Origin: Prosthecobacter debontii
GTDB lineage: Bacteria > Verrucomicrobiota > Verrucomicrobiia > Chthoniobacterales > Chthoniobacteraceae
Direction of reading: 5' to 3'
Assembly: GCA_945905735.1 (NCBI GenBank)
Contig: CAMDQC010000017.1
Location: 1-51,479 of the forward strand
Length of the DNA: 51,479 nucleotides
The first letter of the stretch is position 1; the number at the start of each line of letters is the position of its first letter. This document shows, one piece after another, positions 37,087 through 45,370 of the stretch. The notes beneath the pieces were generated by a model. The model made no database searches. It saw only the letters and a list, made by a program, of their open reading frames with translations, and had not been told where the DNA came from. The position numbers and the translations under genes were made by a program.

Positions 37087-37941
37087 TTACACGCCGAGGC
37101 GCGCCCTCAGCCGCCCCGCCACATCTGCGCGGAAGCGGTCGATCGCCCCCGTCACATACTCCACGATGTCCAGCGACTCATCGTGTGCCAGCGGCGTCAG
37201 GTCCATTGCGAACGCCAGCGCATCGCTCGCATCCGTCGTGTGGCTGGAAAAGAACGTCGCATTCGCCCGGCGACGCCCCAGCACGGCGAGGTCGTAGCGT
37301 TTGCCACCGGCGATCTGGCTGTCAAAAATCCCATTCACCGCAGCAGCGAGATTATCGTAGCCGGTCAGATCATGGATCACTTTCTCCCCGTCGGGTAGCC
37401 AGTCCAGATCGCGCCAAACCTCGCAGCCATGCACCGCGGCGGGCCGCTCCTCGCGAGGCAAATCGCGGATCGCCTGGATGAGCGGCACGACCACCGCGAT
37501 GTGCGTCTCGTGCTTGTCGGCGGGGTTGTGCGTATAGACCACGCGCGGCTTCGACGCCTGCAAGATTGCCCGCAAATCCTCCCGCAGCCGCACATCCCCC
37601 GGAGCCTTCGCCACCGCGCTCGGGTAATCGAGTTGCACCATCGCACTATACCGCCCCACGATCGCCGCCTGCTTTTGCTCATCGCGCCGCACCGCCATCA
37701 TCTCCTCATCGGAAAACCGCGCGTAATTTCCCACCCGCGAACTCCCCGCCCCATTCGTGCACGTCACCCCGCCAAACCAATCCGTCGCGCTGTGGAAACA
37801 CTCAATGATTCCGCGAAACGCCATGAACTCCAAATCGTCCTGATGCGCCCCCACGGCGAGATGTGTCACGCGCCCCAGCGCATCGGCAATCGGGCGTCCA
37901 TCGGGGATGAAAATATCGGCGGTCGGAAAATGCAGCTTCAT
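37087..37941 (-). CDS. PIG-L/LmbE family deacetylase
   Basis: ATG 37941 gives 284 aa; the longer frame to 38169 runs into the mobile element and is rejected. The zinc site is visible as AVGAHQDDLEF (His33, Asp35, Asp36) and THNPADKHETHIAV (His138, Asp142, His144, His147). PIG-L enzymes remove N-acetyl groups from N-acetylglucosamine-containing conjugates. The protein has no signal peptide and is probably cytoplasmic. The mobile element lies 68 bp upstream of the start, in the likely promoter region, so it may influence expression. Confidence 0.87.
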   Translation of the reverse strand: MKLHFPTADIFIPDGRPIADALGRVTHLAVGAHQDDLEFMAFRGIIECFHSATDWFGGVTCTNGAGSSRVGNYARFSDEEMMAVRRDEQKQAAIVGRYSAMVQLDYPSAVAKAPGDVRLREDLRAILQASKPRVVYTHNPADKHETHIAVVVPLIQAIRDLPREERPAAVHGCEVWRDLDWLPDGEKVIHDLTGYDNLAAAVNGIFDSQIAGGKRYDLAVLGRRRANATFFSSHTTDASDALAFAMDLTPLAHDESLDIVEYVTGAIDRFRADVAGRLRARLGV

Positions 37942-38009
37942 AGCGAGGCAGGAAAAAGATGCGCTCCACGGCGAAGTGTCGAGCTTCCCGTTTAGACTCT
38001 GGGCGCTTT

Positions 38010-38240
38010 GGGTGTGATTAAAAGTGGAATGCTGCTGGTAGTAGGACAGGCATCCTGCCTGTCGGAGTGGGATGGGCTTCCAGCCCGTCCAGTGTGACGT
38101 GTAGGAGGCTTTGCGGTGGCCTTTGAGAAGGGACGAAGGGAAACTGGACAGGCTGGAAGCCCGTCCCACTCCGACAGCCTAGAAGGCTGTCCTACTACCG
38201 TCGCGCTTCGCGCGCTTCCATTCCACTTTTAATCACATCC
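38010..38240. mobile_element. MITE-like element with terminal inverted repeats and 9-bp target duplication
   Basis: This 231-bp non-coding element ends in 22-bp inverted repeats differing at one base (core TGATTAAAAGTGGAATG, left 38010-38031, right 38219-38240). It is flanked exactly by the 9-bp direct repeat GGGCGCTTT (38001-38009 and 38241-38249), as expected for a target-site duplication. Inside, a 57-bp inverted repeat (38037-38093 and 38143-38199) matches at 50 of 57 positions and itself contains small hairpins such as GACAGGCATCCTGCCTGTC. No transposase is encoded, so movement would need an enzyme acting in trans. It lies between the PIG-L and 234-aa genes. Confidence 0.85.
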
Positions 38241-38249
38241 GGGCGCTTT

Positions 38250-38954
38250 TTAACTGATGAGGAGGAGGCGGGGCGGGTCGCCGGGGCGGGTGTCGGGGGC
38301 GCGGTGGATGCAGGGGGGGACGGGGCTGCCGGGCCAGTCCACGGCGATGCGCCAGAGGTTGCCGAGGCCGAAGGAGAAGGGTTGGGCGTCGGGGGTTGGG
38401 GCGTAGTGGAGGTCGTAGCAGTGGTCGGTGAGGTATTCGAGGAAGTCGTGGTCTTCTTCACCGCCGTGGAGTTTGAGGAGTTGGGCGCGGGTTTCGGGGA
38501 TGTCGATGCGGCGTCGGGCTTGATCGTTGCGGAGGCCTTCGCTGGGGAAGCCGTGGTAGGTGCAGAGCCAGGTCTCGGCTTCTACGGGGGCGCTGTCGGC
38601 GTGGAAGGAGAAGACGTGGGTGGGGATGGGGTCTTCGTCGCGGGGGTAGCCGTCGATGCAGTTGAGGATGGGGTCGAGGCCGTGCTCGCGGAGGAGTCGC
38701 TGGTCTTCGATGAGGATGTCGATGGCGGTGCGGCCCGCTGGGCTGAGGGGGAGGCTGCGGAGGAGTGCGTCGTCGAGTGTGTTGATGCCTGGGCTGATGG
38801 TGAGGTGCTGGATGATTTCGCGGAAGTCGCCGGGGAGTGTGCGGGGCCAGCAGAGGGCGTTGATGCCGTCTGCAAAAGGCGTGGTGACGAGTTCGTGGAA
38901 GCTGCTCACCAGTTTAATGCGTGGGTAGTCGGGCGGTAGAGCGAGATGAGTCAT
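38250..38954 (-). CDS. Hypothetical protein, possibly DUF1826-like
   Basis: The 234-aa protein has no signal or membrane helix. Segments INALCWPRTLPGDF, ETWLCTYHGFPSEGL and CIHRAPDTRPGDPPRLLLI recall the DUF1826 family, where a TY-G motif and an HR-P motif are conserved; I am not certain. Its stop codon abuts the right target duplication of the mobile element, so the element inserted just downstream of this gene without disrupting it. It diverges from the penicillin-binding protein gene. Confidence 0.6.
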   Translation of the reverse strand: MTHLALPPDYPRIKLVSSFHELVTTPFADGINALCWPRTLPGDFREIIQHLTISPGINTLDDALLRSLPLSPAGRTAIDILIEDQRLLREHGLDPILNCIDGYPRDEDPIPTHVFSFHADSAPVEAETWLCTYHGFPSEGLRNDQARRRIDIPETRAQLLKLHGGEEDHDFLEYLTDHCYDLHYAPTPDAQPFSFGLGNLWRIAVDWPGSPVPPCIHRAPDTRPGDPPRLLLIS

Positions 38955-39075
38955 AGGCGATGCGAGCAGTGGTCGGGGGAGGGAGGTGCTTTATGGGATG
39001 CGGGGTGCGATGGCAAGGGGAGGTGGTGGATTCTATGTTGCGCAACTATCGGCTGCGGCCCACTATGCGCCGCTC

Positions 39076-41559
39076 ATGTGGGACACTCCACGACGTAAAA
39101 AACGCTGGTACCGCCGTTGGTGGTTTGCCATTCCATTTTGGACTTTGCTGATTCTCGGCACGGTGGGCGGTGTGCTGTTGATGAAGATGAAGGCGGAGTA
39201 TGAGTCGAAGGCGAGGCGGTTCGATTATACGCAACTGGAGGCGATGGAGTCGGCGAGTATGATCTTGGATCGGAGCGGGGCGATCATGGGGCGGATGTTT
39301 ACGCAGAATCGGGAGCAGGTGACGTTTGCGGAGTTTTCGCCTGCGTTGATTAAGGCGGTGATCGGTGCGGAGGATACGCGGTTCCGGGAGCATACGGGGG
39401 TGGACTATCGCGGAGTGGCGCGGGCGGTTTATGAGAACTGGCGCGCGGGTGCGAAGCGGCAGGGCGCGAGCACGCTCACGCAGCAGCTTGCGCGGAATAC
39501 GTTCCCCGAGCAGCTCCCGCCGAGCGACCGAACGCATGAGCGGAAGATGCTGGAGATGTTCGTGGCGCGGGAGATCGAGAACCGGTGCAGTAAGGATAAG
39601 ATTTTGGAGCTGTACTTGAACCGGGTGTATTTCGGCTCGGGCTTTTACGGGGCGGAGGCGGCGGCGAAGGGTTACTTTGGGAAGCCTTCGAAGGAGCTGA
39701 CGATCAGCGAAAGTTCGATGCTGGCGGCGGTGCTGCGCGCCCCGGATAAGCTGGCTCCGTGGCGGAACTATACGACGTGTATCTCGGAGAGGAATCGCGT
39801 TTTGAGCCGACTGCTGGAGGCGAAGTTGGTGACGCGTGAGGAGTATGAGACGGCCTTTAATGATGTGCCGCTGCTGAAGAACAAGCGTTCGGTGCATCAA
39901 GACAACTACGCGGCGGATATGATCTACCAGCAGGTGCTCAAGCTCGTGGGGAAGGACCGCGCGCTCGGCGATGGGCTGAAGATTTACACGACGGTGGACC
40001 GTGAGTTGCAAAAGAAGGCGGAGGAGTTGATTCGCGGGCAGCTTCTTTCTATTGAGCGCCACGAGGGCTACGAGCACCCGACGTATGCGGATTTCGATGC
40101 GCGGTTCAAGGCGTCGAAGGGCTTGCTGGTGAATGCGGACGGGAAGAGGATCGAGCCGGAGTATCTGCAAGGCGCAGTCGTCACGCTGGATAATAAGGAT
40201 GGCGGGATTCTGGCGCTCGTGGGCGGGCGGGATTTCCAGCACAGCCAGCTCAACCGCGCGACGCAGGTGGAGATGCCGCCGGGTACGGCGTTCAAGCCGC
40301 TGGTGTATGCGGCGGGCTTTGAGAAGGGGCTTTTCCCCGGTACGGCGGTGAACGATGCGGTGATGGATAATACGCGCGTGATGATCGGCGGGACGACGGG
40401 TTTTCTCGGCGAATGGGGGCCGGAAATCGGAGACAACCGCTACGAGGGAATTATCTCCGCGCGCACGGCGCTGGTGAAGTCGAAGAACGCGGCGACGGTG
40501 CATTTCGGGATGAAGACGGGCATCAAGGACGTGCTGGCGCTGGCGGACAAAGCAGGCATTTCGGATGAACTCGCGGCTTATCCGAAGACGTATCTCGGCG
40601 GGAGCGAAGTGTCGCCGATGGACCTCACGCTGTCCTACGTGATGTTTGCGGAAAACGGCGTGCGCCCGAGCGAGCCGTACATCATTAAGCGCATCGAAGA
40701 CAAAGACGGTGCGGTGCTCTTCCAAGAAAAGCCGGAGACGGAAAAAGCCATCGAGCCTACGACGGCCTACGAAGTACACACCTGCCTCGCCGACGTGCTG
40801 GAGCGCGGCACGGCGGAGCGCGCCAACAGCGAGATGGGCTTCAAAAAGTACCCGATGGGCGGCAAAACCGGGACGGCGTATAATTTCACCGACCTGTGGT
40901 TCGTCGGCTACAGCAGCGAGGTGACGACGGGGGTCTGGATTGGCTTCGACCAGCAGCGAGGGAAGTCCAAGCGGTCCATCTATCGCGGCGCATTTAGCAA
41001 AGACCTCGCGCTGCCGGTTTGGGCGGAGTTGATGAAAGAAACCGTCGTCAATTATCCCCCGCAGGCCATCCAGCAACCGCCGGGAGTCATCCGCGTAGAA
41101 ATCTGCACCCACAGCGGCGAACTCGCGACGGAGAAGTGCCTCGCCGACGGCATCCGCACGACTTACCACGAGATTTGCACAGAGAAACAGGCCCCGAAAA
41201 ATCCTTGCCCGGTCCACAGCGGATTCATCGCGACAGCCAGCAATCCATCGGCGGATCCGAACGCTCCGCTGAAGCCCACGAAGATTTTCATGGATACCGA
41301 GAACTTCAAAGTCATCGCCATGAAAGAGCCCACCGTCATCGGCGCAGACCCTTACAATTCCGCGGGCGCAGTGGAGCGGTTGAAATCGATTGGCACCGTC
41401 GGCAATGCGATCGCGCCGATGAGCACGCAGAACGAAGTCCCCGTGGGAGACCCGACGCTACCGCCAGTCGCGCCCCTTATCCCGCAGGCAAAAATCCTCG
41501 GTCCCTCGACGCGCACGGATACGAAGCTGGAGCAGCCGGAGCGGCTGAAGTTTCAGTGA
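39076..41559 (+). CDS. Class A penicillin-binding protein with TxxK in place of SxxK
   Basis: ATG 39076 (MWDTPRRKKRWYRRWW, membrane helix about 17-37) gives 827 aa; starts 30 or 22 codons upstream are less likely. The glycosyltransferase domain (GT51) is complete: GAEDTRFREHTGVD with Glu99, and QGASTLTQQLARN. The transpeptidase domain has the SxN motif (Ser469-Lys-Asn471) and KTG (597-599). The first motif reads PPGTAFKPL, so Thr404 stands at the nucleophile position and Lys407 follows. The polymerase activity is expected; acyl-transfer and beta-lactam binding may be altered. The C-terminal 110 residues contain four Cys (CTH, CLA, CTE, CPV) and a Pro-rich tail. Confidence 0.92.
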   Translation: MWDTPRRKKRWYRRWWFAIPFWTLLILGTVGGVLLMKMKAEYESKARRFDYTQLEAMESASMILDRSGAIMGRMFTQNREQVTFAEFSPALIKAVIGAEDTRFREHTGVDYRGVARAVYENWRAGAKRQGASTLTQQLARNTFPEQLPPSDRTHERKMLEMFVAREIENRCSKDKILELYLNRVYFGSGFYGAEAAAKGYFGKPSKELTISESSMLAAVLRAPDKLAPWRNYTTCISERNRVLSRLLEAKLVTREEYETAFNDVPLLKNKRSVHQDNYAADMIYQQVLKLVGKDRALGDGLKIYTTVDRELQKKAEELIRGQLLSIERHEGYEHPTYADFDARFKASKGLLVNADGKRIEPEYLQGAVVTLDNKDGGILALVGGRDFQHSQLNRATQVEMPPGTAFKPLVYAAGFEKGLFPGTAVNDAVMDNTRVMIGGTTGFLGEWGPEIGDNRYEGIISARTALVKSKNAATVHFGMKTGIKDVLALADKAGISDELAAYPKTYLGGSEVSPMDLTLSYVMFAENGVRPSEPYIIKRIEDKDGAVLFQEKPETEKAIEPTTAYEVHTCLADVLERGTAERANSEMGFKKYPMGGKTGTAYNFTDLWFVGYSSEVTTGVWIGFDQQRGKSKRSIYRGAFSKDLALPVWAELMKETVVNYPPQAIQQPPGVIRVEICTHSGELATEKCLADGIRTTYHEICTEKQAPKNPCPVHSGFIATASNPSADPNAPLKPTKIFMDTENFKVIAMKEPTVIGADPYNSAGAVERLKSIGTVGNAIAPMSTQNEVPVGDPTLPPVAPLIPQAKILGPSTRTDTKLEQPERLKFQ

Positions 41560-41635
41560 GGGCATAATTAACAGCGTTGTATTGTGCCGCGTCTAATGGC
41601 GGGCGCTCGTGGGTCGTGTGGGCATTTGAAACCAC

Positions 41636-43114
41636 ATGACTCCTATGCACACAACCACCGAACCACTCGTCGTCCGAATCCAAGAACGTCTCGCTCGCTC
41701 GCGATTCTTCACCTTATCGCTCCTGCTGCACACTGCGGCAGTCATCATCCTCGGCGGCATCGTCCTCGTGCAGCAGAAAGCGGCGGAGGAGGAGATGGCT
41801 TCGGGGCCGGCGTATGAATTGGAATCGCTCCTGCCGCCGGAAAAACCGGAAATATCCGAACGGAGCCCGCAGCCGGAAGAATCACGGCCCGAGAGCAAGC
41901 CAGCCGAAGTGCAGCAGCCACGCGTCGAGGTCACAGTGCTGCAAACCTCCCGCCCTTCCATCAACGTGGCACCCACCGTGCGCGTGAACCTTCCGCAGAC
42001 AGGAGTCACAGCGACCCTCGCGAGTCTGCCGACCGCACCGAGCGGCAACGCTCGCGAATGGTGCATGCGCTTTACGCCGGACAAAGTGAATGGCTGGGCG
42101 GGAGGGACGACTGGACCAAAGCCCACGAAGGAAACCGAGCAAGCCGTCATCCGCGCTCTGGTGTGGCTCCGCAAAACACAGAACCCCGACGGCTCTTGGG
42201 CGGAGCGCAATCGCGGCGCGATGACCGGGCTCGCTCTGCTGTGCTTCCTCGGCCACGGCGAATACGGGCAATCCACGGAGTTTGGCCTCACGGTGAATCG
42301 CGGCATCGAGTGGATGCTGCAAAACGGCACTGCGAACGGGAGCCGACTCTCCATGACGCGCGACGACTGGGGCAGCGGCAATGCGGGCGTGTATGAGCAC
42401 GGCATCGCCTCGTATGCGCTCGGCGAGTATTACACCATGACGACCATCGCCGGGAAACCCGACGAGCGCGTGGTGGAACTGTTCCGCGCAGCCATCGCCC
42501 ACATCGTCGAGGGGCAAGGGCCGGATGGCGGATGGATGTATCAGTTCGACAAAACCCAGAGCGACACCTCCGTCTCCGGCTGGCAAGTGCAGGCGCTCAA
42601 AGCCGCCCATTTATCCGGCTTGAAAATCCCCGGTGTGGAGAAGGCGCTCGACCGTGCGATGATCAACTTCCAGCGCGTGCAGACGGACAAAGGCGGCTAC
42701 GGCTACCGCAAGGCGGAGAACCGCTGGTCGCTCACCGGCGTCGGCATTCTCTGCGAGCTATTCTGGCACGGCACGCGTGACGGGCAGTGCAGGAAGGGCG
42801 TCGAGTTCATTATGGCCGGGCTCGATGAGTTCCCCGTGCGCTACCAGCACGAAAAGGCCGACCTTTACGCCTGGTACTACCACACGCAGGCGATGCTCAT
42901 GTTTGGCAGTTCCAGTTGGAAAAAATGGGAGGCGCTCTTCTCCCGCGAAGTCGTGAAATCCCAGTCGCCAGACGGGAGCTGGCCCGTGATGGCGAACGCC
43001 GCGCATGGGAATCTGCAAAAGGAAAGCAGCGCGACGGGCGCGACCTACCGGACAGCGCTCTGCGTGCTCATGCTGGAGTCTTACTACCGCTATTTACCCG
43101 CCAACCGCGAGTGA
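41636..43114 (+). CDS. Membrane-anchored alpha/alpha-barrel (prenyltransferase/squalene-oxidase repeat) protein
   Basis: The 492-aa product has an N-terminal membrane helix (about 26-46, LSLLLHTAAVIILGGIVLVQ), then a Pro/Glu-rich stretch (60-100) like that of TonB. From about 155 comes an alpha/alpha-barrel with terpene-cyclase-type repeats: WLRKTQNPDGSW, YEHGIASYALGEYY, EGQGPDGGWMYQF, TDKGGYGYRKAENRWSLTGVGI, SQSPDGSWPV. The cyclase DxDD acid is not apparent, so cyclase activity is not claimed; similar proteins are frequent in Planctomycetes and Verrucomicrobia with unknown role. It is encoded 76 bp after the PBP gene on the same strand. Confidence 0.8.
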   Translation: MTPMHTTTEPLVVRIQERLARSRFFTLSLLLHTAAVIILGGIVLVQQKAAEEEMASGPAYELESLLPPEKPEISERSPQPEESRPESKPAEVQQPRVEVTVLQTSRPSINVAPTVRVNLPQTGVTATLASLPTAPSGNAREWCMRFTPDKVNGWAGGTTGPKPTKETEQAVIRALVWLRKTQNPDGSWAERNRGAMTGLALLCFLGHGEYGQSTEFGLTVNRGIEWMLQNGTANGSRLSMTRDDWGSGNAGVYEHGIASYALGEYYTMTTIAGKPDERVVELFRAAIAHIVEGQGPDGGWMYQFDKTQSDTSVSGWQVQALKAAHLSGLKIPGVEKALDRAMINFQRVQTDKGGYGYRKAENRWSLTGVGILCELFWHGTRDGQCRKGVEFIMAGLDEFPVRYQHEKADLYAWYYHTQAMLMFGSSSWKKWEALFSREVVKSQSPDGSWPVMANAAHGNLQKESSATGATYRTALCVLMLESYYRYLPANRE

Positions 43115-43116
43115 CC

Positions 43117-43275
43117 TCACCGGCGCGAGCCATTGTAGGCCTTCGAGACGGCAGAGGCTCCATTGATATCCTCGTTCGCCTGCCAGACCATGTGGCGGTA
43201 AAACTGCATGAGCCCCGCTGCACAGCCTGCAAAGAAGAGGATGAGTATTATTTTTTGGCTTAAAGATTCGCGCAT
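43117..43275 (-). CDS. Short single-helix membrane protein, 52 aa
   Basis: ATG 43275, preceded by GGTGAG at suitable distance, opens a 52-codon frame ending at TGA 43117. It encodes MRESLSQK, a hydrophobic helix (IILILFFAGCAAGLMQFY) and a polar tail. The start is 32 bp after the CPBP protease stop on the same strand, so it may be co-transcribed. No family is recognised; the combination of start signal, helix and spacing is the only support. Confidence 0.5.
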   Translation of the reverse strand: MRESLSQKIILILFFAGCAAGLMQFYRHMVWQANEDINGASAVSKAYNGSRR

Positions 43276-43307
43276 TGCTCACCGTGAAAGCAGATTGTCC
43301 GCCACGC

Positions 43308-43994
43308 TCACCAGAAACCAAGCTGTCCAGTCCGTAGAATGTAGATGCCAAGGCCGAGATTCGTCACGGCGTGTGCGACCACACAGGCCGCGAGGCTCCG
43401 GGTGCGATAGGCGACGACGTTGTAAAGCACGCTGGTGAGGAGAGCGCCGCCCCAATCTGCCATCTGGTGTTCAAAGCAAAACGCCACGGATACGATTCCG
43501 AAAGACTTCCACGCGAAGGCCCCAAACGGAACGGACTGGAACTCATCCTTAATAAAAAACCGTAGCAGGAAGCCTCTCCAGAACAGTTCCTCGACGAGCG
43601 GCACCACGATGACCATTCGGAGCATCCGGGCGAGTACGTTCATCCAATAAGGCGCTCCATTTTCACCGAAGAATGCGGGGTCGAAGCCGTTCAGTCGGGG
43701 CTCCGCGCCGAGCCAGGCTTGCGGCGCGATCCAGATTACGAGGGATAAAGCGCCAGCCAGTGTCGCAATCGCCATCCCTCGCCATGGCCCGAGCGTAACG
43801 AGCCCGCGCCAGCGCCAAAGGACGACGAGACACACGACGCTTTGCACCGGGAAGACCCAGTATTTGGCCCCGGTGAACGCCCAGTGACCAGAAAACGCAC
43901 CCAGTTTTCCGACGAGTTCCGTGAATAGCAGAAAGGCAAGAAACAGGAAGAACGGCCCGATATAAGCTCTTTCGTGAGGCGTGGTACCGATCAT
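43308..43994 (-). CDS. CPBP intramembrane metalloprotease, exosortase-associated type
   Basis: The 228-aa protein has about six hydrophobic helices and the CPBP/CAAX motifs VPLVEELFWRGFLLR (Glu135, Glu136, Arg140), FCFEHQMADW (His176) and VVAHAVTNLGLG (His208, Asn212). The wording of these motifs resembles the CAAX-protease-related subfamily found beside exosortase genes, though no exosortase or PEP-CTERM protein is present in this window. It starts 18 bp from the divergent small protein that heads the pilus-like operon. Confidence 0.85.
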   Translation of the reverse strand: MIGTTPHERAYIGPFFLFLAFLLFTELVGKLGAFSGHWAFTGAKYWVFPVQSVVCLVVLWRWRGLVTLGPWRGMAIATLAGALSLVIWIAPQAWLGAEPRLNGFDPAFFGENGAPYWMNVLARMLRMVIVVPLVEELFWRGFLLRFFIKDEFQSVPFGAFAWKSFGIVSVAFCFEHQMADWGGALLTSVLYNVVAYRTRSLAACVVAHAVTNLGLGIYILRTGQLGFW

Positions 43995-44012
43995 TTCCGA
44001 GAATCAAAAATC

Positions 44013-44264
44013 ATGAATGCGAACGAAACCAAGACATCCGAGCCAACGCCAGAGCAACTTTTAAAAATGCTCGATCTTCAGATGAGCAAGATGAGGAGCA
44101 AACGTGCGAACACCGAAAGTAAAATGACCATACGCGTCGCGAGCATCCTGCTCGTGCTGACGGTAGCCGCCGGCGCGTTGTTTTTTCTCATGACGATGCT
44201 GGAAGACTTGCGCTCGCAACGAGCTTCGGGAGTCCAAAATACCGGCATCAACGCCGATTGGTAA
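44013..44264 (+). CDS. Small membrane protein, 83 aa, leading the pilus-like operon
   Basis: ATG 44013 (MNANETKTSEPTPEQLLKML) gives 83 aa with a polar, Lys/Met-rich N-terminal half and one membrane helix (about 42-62, ASILLVLTVAAGALFFLMTM). It is not a recognised family and has no prepilin cleavage motif. It is 55 bp upstream of the PilM-like gene, same strand, so it may belong to that complex; this is inference from position. Confidence 0.65.
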   Translation: MNANETKTSEPTPEQLLKMLDLQMSKMRSKRANTESKMTIRVASILLVLTVAAGALFFLMTMLEDLRSQRASGVQNTGINADW

Positions 44265-44319
44265 GTTTTATCCAGAGCCACCACAACTCGGCACGCGCAC
44301 TGCTACTCTCAACCGGAAA

Positions 44320-45357
44320 ATGGCCAAAACCCTAACAACTGTAATCGGACTCGACATCGGACGCTACGCGCTGAAGTCAGTAGTCATGCAAAAGAAGAGT
44401 GCCGACCGATTCATCGTCACCAATTTTGCATCGCATGTCATTGACGACACTGCGGAACAAACGCCGGGAGAGCTTGGGCGGAACATCAAAGCCCTTCTCA
44501 AGCAAATGGGCGGTCGCGCTAAGGCTTGTGTCGCCGCAGTGTCTCACCCAGACGCGTTGCTTCGGCTCATCGACCAGCCCGAAACTCCGACCGATGTGCT
44601 CCGCAATGCGTTGAAGCTGAATGGAATAACGCTGCTCAATCAGGACACCAAAAGCTATGTGCTCGACTGCGATCTCATCCATACCAACGCGCCGGTAGAA
44701 TCCAGCCAAGGGCCGCAAAAGCGTTACCTCGTCGCTGGGCTCCCGCGAACCCACATCCATGAAATCGGCACGGCATTCCACGAAGGAGGGGCTCCGCCTA
44801 TCGCCGCGCTGCAACTCGCACCCGTCGCCATCTTTAATGCGTTCGAATTTGCCCAAGAGGAAGTTTTCAATGAGCACCCGTTCTTCCTTTTAGATATCGG
44901 CCACAACAGCGCGACGGTGATGGTCGGGGCCAAGCGAGAACTGGTTCTCATCCGCAATGTGGAGTTCGGGGGGAAAGCGCTCATAGAGACACTTTGCGGT
45001 CTAAGCGGGGAAGGCCGTTATACCGTCATCCAGGCACTAGCTCATGAGGACGAGCTGATGGTGGAAAATGCCCGCATGGCGCTCGTGGCGCTCACACGCG
45101 AAATCGGGAGCTCGATTGGATTTTTCGAGGGCCGCCGAGAAGAGACCATCCGGCAAGTGTGGGTCTCCGGCGGGCTAGCCAAGAGCAAGACCATCCTTCG
45201 CGTTCTCAGCGAAGAGCTGCACATGCCATGTGTCGCATGGAATGCGACTGAACGTTGCGAAATTAACGTCCCCGTCGCGAAACGAACCCTGTTCACCGAA
45301 GAGATGCTTGATCTGAGCGTCGCCTGCGGAGCCGCCACCGAAGCATTCAAAGGCTAG
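44320..45357 (+). CDS. PilM-like actin-fold ATPase of a type IV pilus-like complex
   Basis: The 345-aa protein has the actin/FtsA-fold nucleotide motifs: GLDIGRYALKSV (about 10-21), FLLDIGHNSATVMVG (about 188-202) and VWVSGGLAKSKTI (about 280-292). PilM is the cytoplasmic ring component of the type IV pilus alignment complex and binds the PilN N-terminus. In Verrucomicrobia the corresponding family is typified by Amuc_1101 of Akkermansia. Three small membrane or secreted genes follow at 13 bp, 6 bp and -4 bp spacing, in the usual M-N-O-P order. Confidence 0.87.
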   Translation: MAKTLTTVIGLDIGRYALKSVVMQKKSADRFIVTNFASHVIDDTAEQTPGELGRNIKALLKQMGGRAKACVAAVSHPDALLRLIDQPETPTDVLRNALKLNGITLLNQDTKSYVLDCDLIHTNAPVESSQGPQKRYLVAGLPRTHIHEIGTAFHEGGAPPIAALQLAPVAIFNAFEFAQEEVFNEHPFFLLDIGHNSATVMVGAKRELVLIRNVEFGGKALIETLCGLSGEGRYTVIQALAHEDELMVENARMALVALTREIGSSIGFFEGRREETIRQVWVSGGLAKSKTILRVLSEELHMPCVAWNATERCEINVPVAKRTLFTEEMLDLSVACGAATEAFKG

Positions 45358-45370
45358 AATCCCGACCATT

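Noticed and set aside
38001-38260. Intrinsic terminator shared by the PIG-L and 234-aa genes
   Set aside because: The structure is far larger than a terminator, has terminal repeats and a target duplication, and sits upstream of the PIG-L gene rather than after it.
38304-38939. 211-codon plus-strand frame rich in Val, Gly, Glu and Ala
   Set aside because: It is the complement of the 234-aa gene; the composition is an artefact of its codon use.
39046-41217. 723-codon minus-strand open frame
   Set aside because: It is antisense to the PBP gene; the protein is Arg/His/Leu-rich low complexity.
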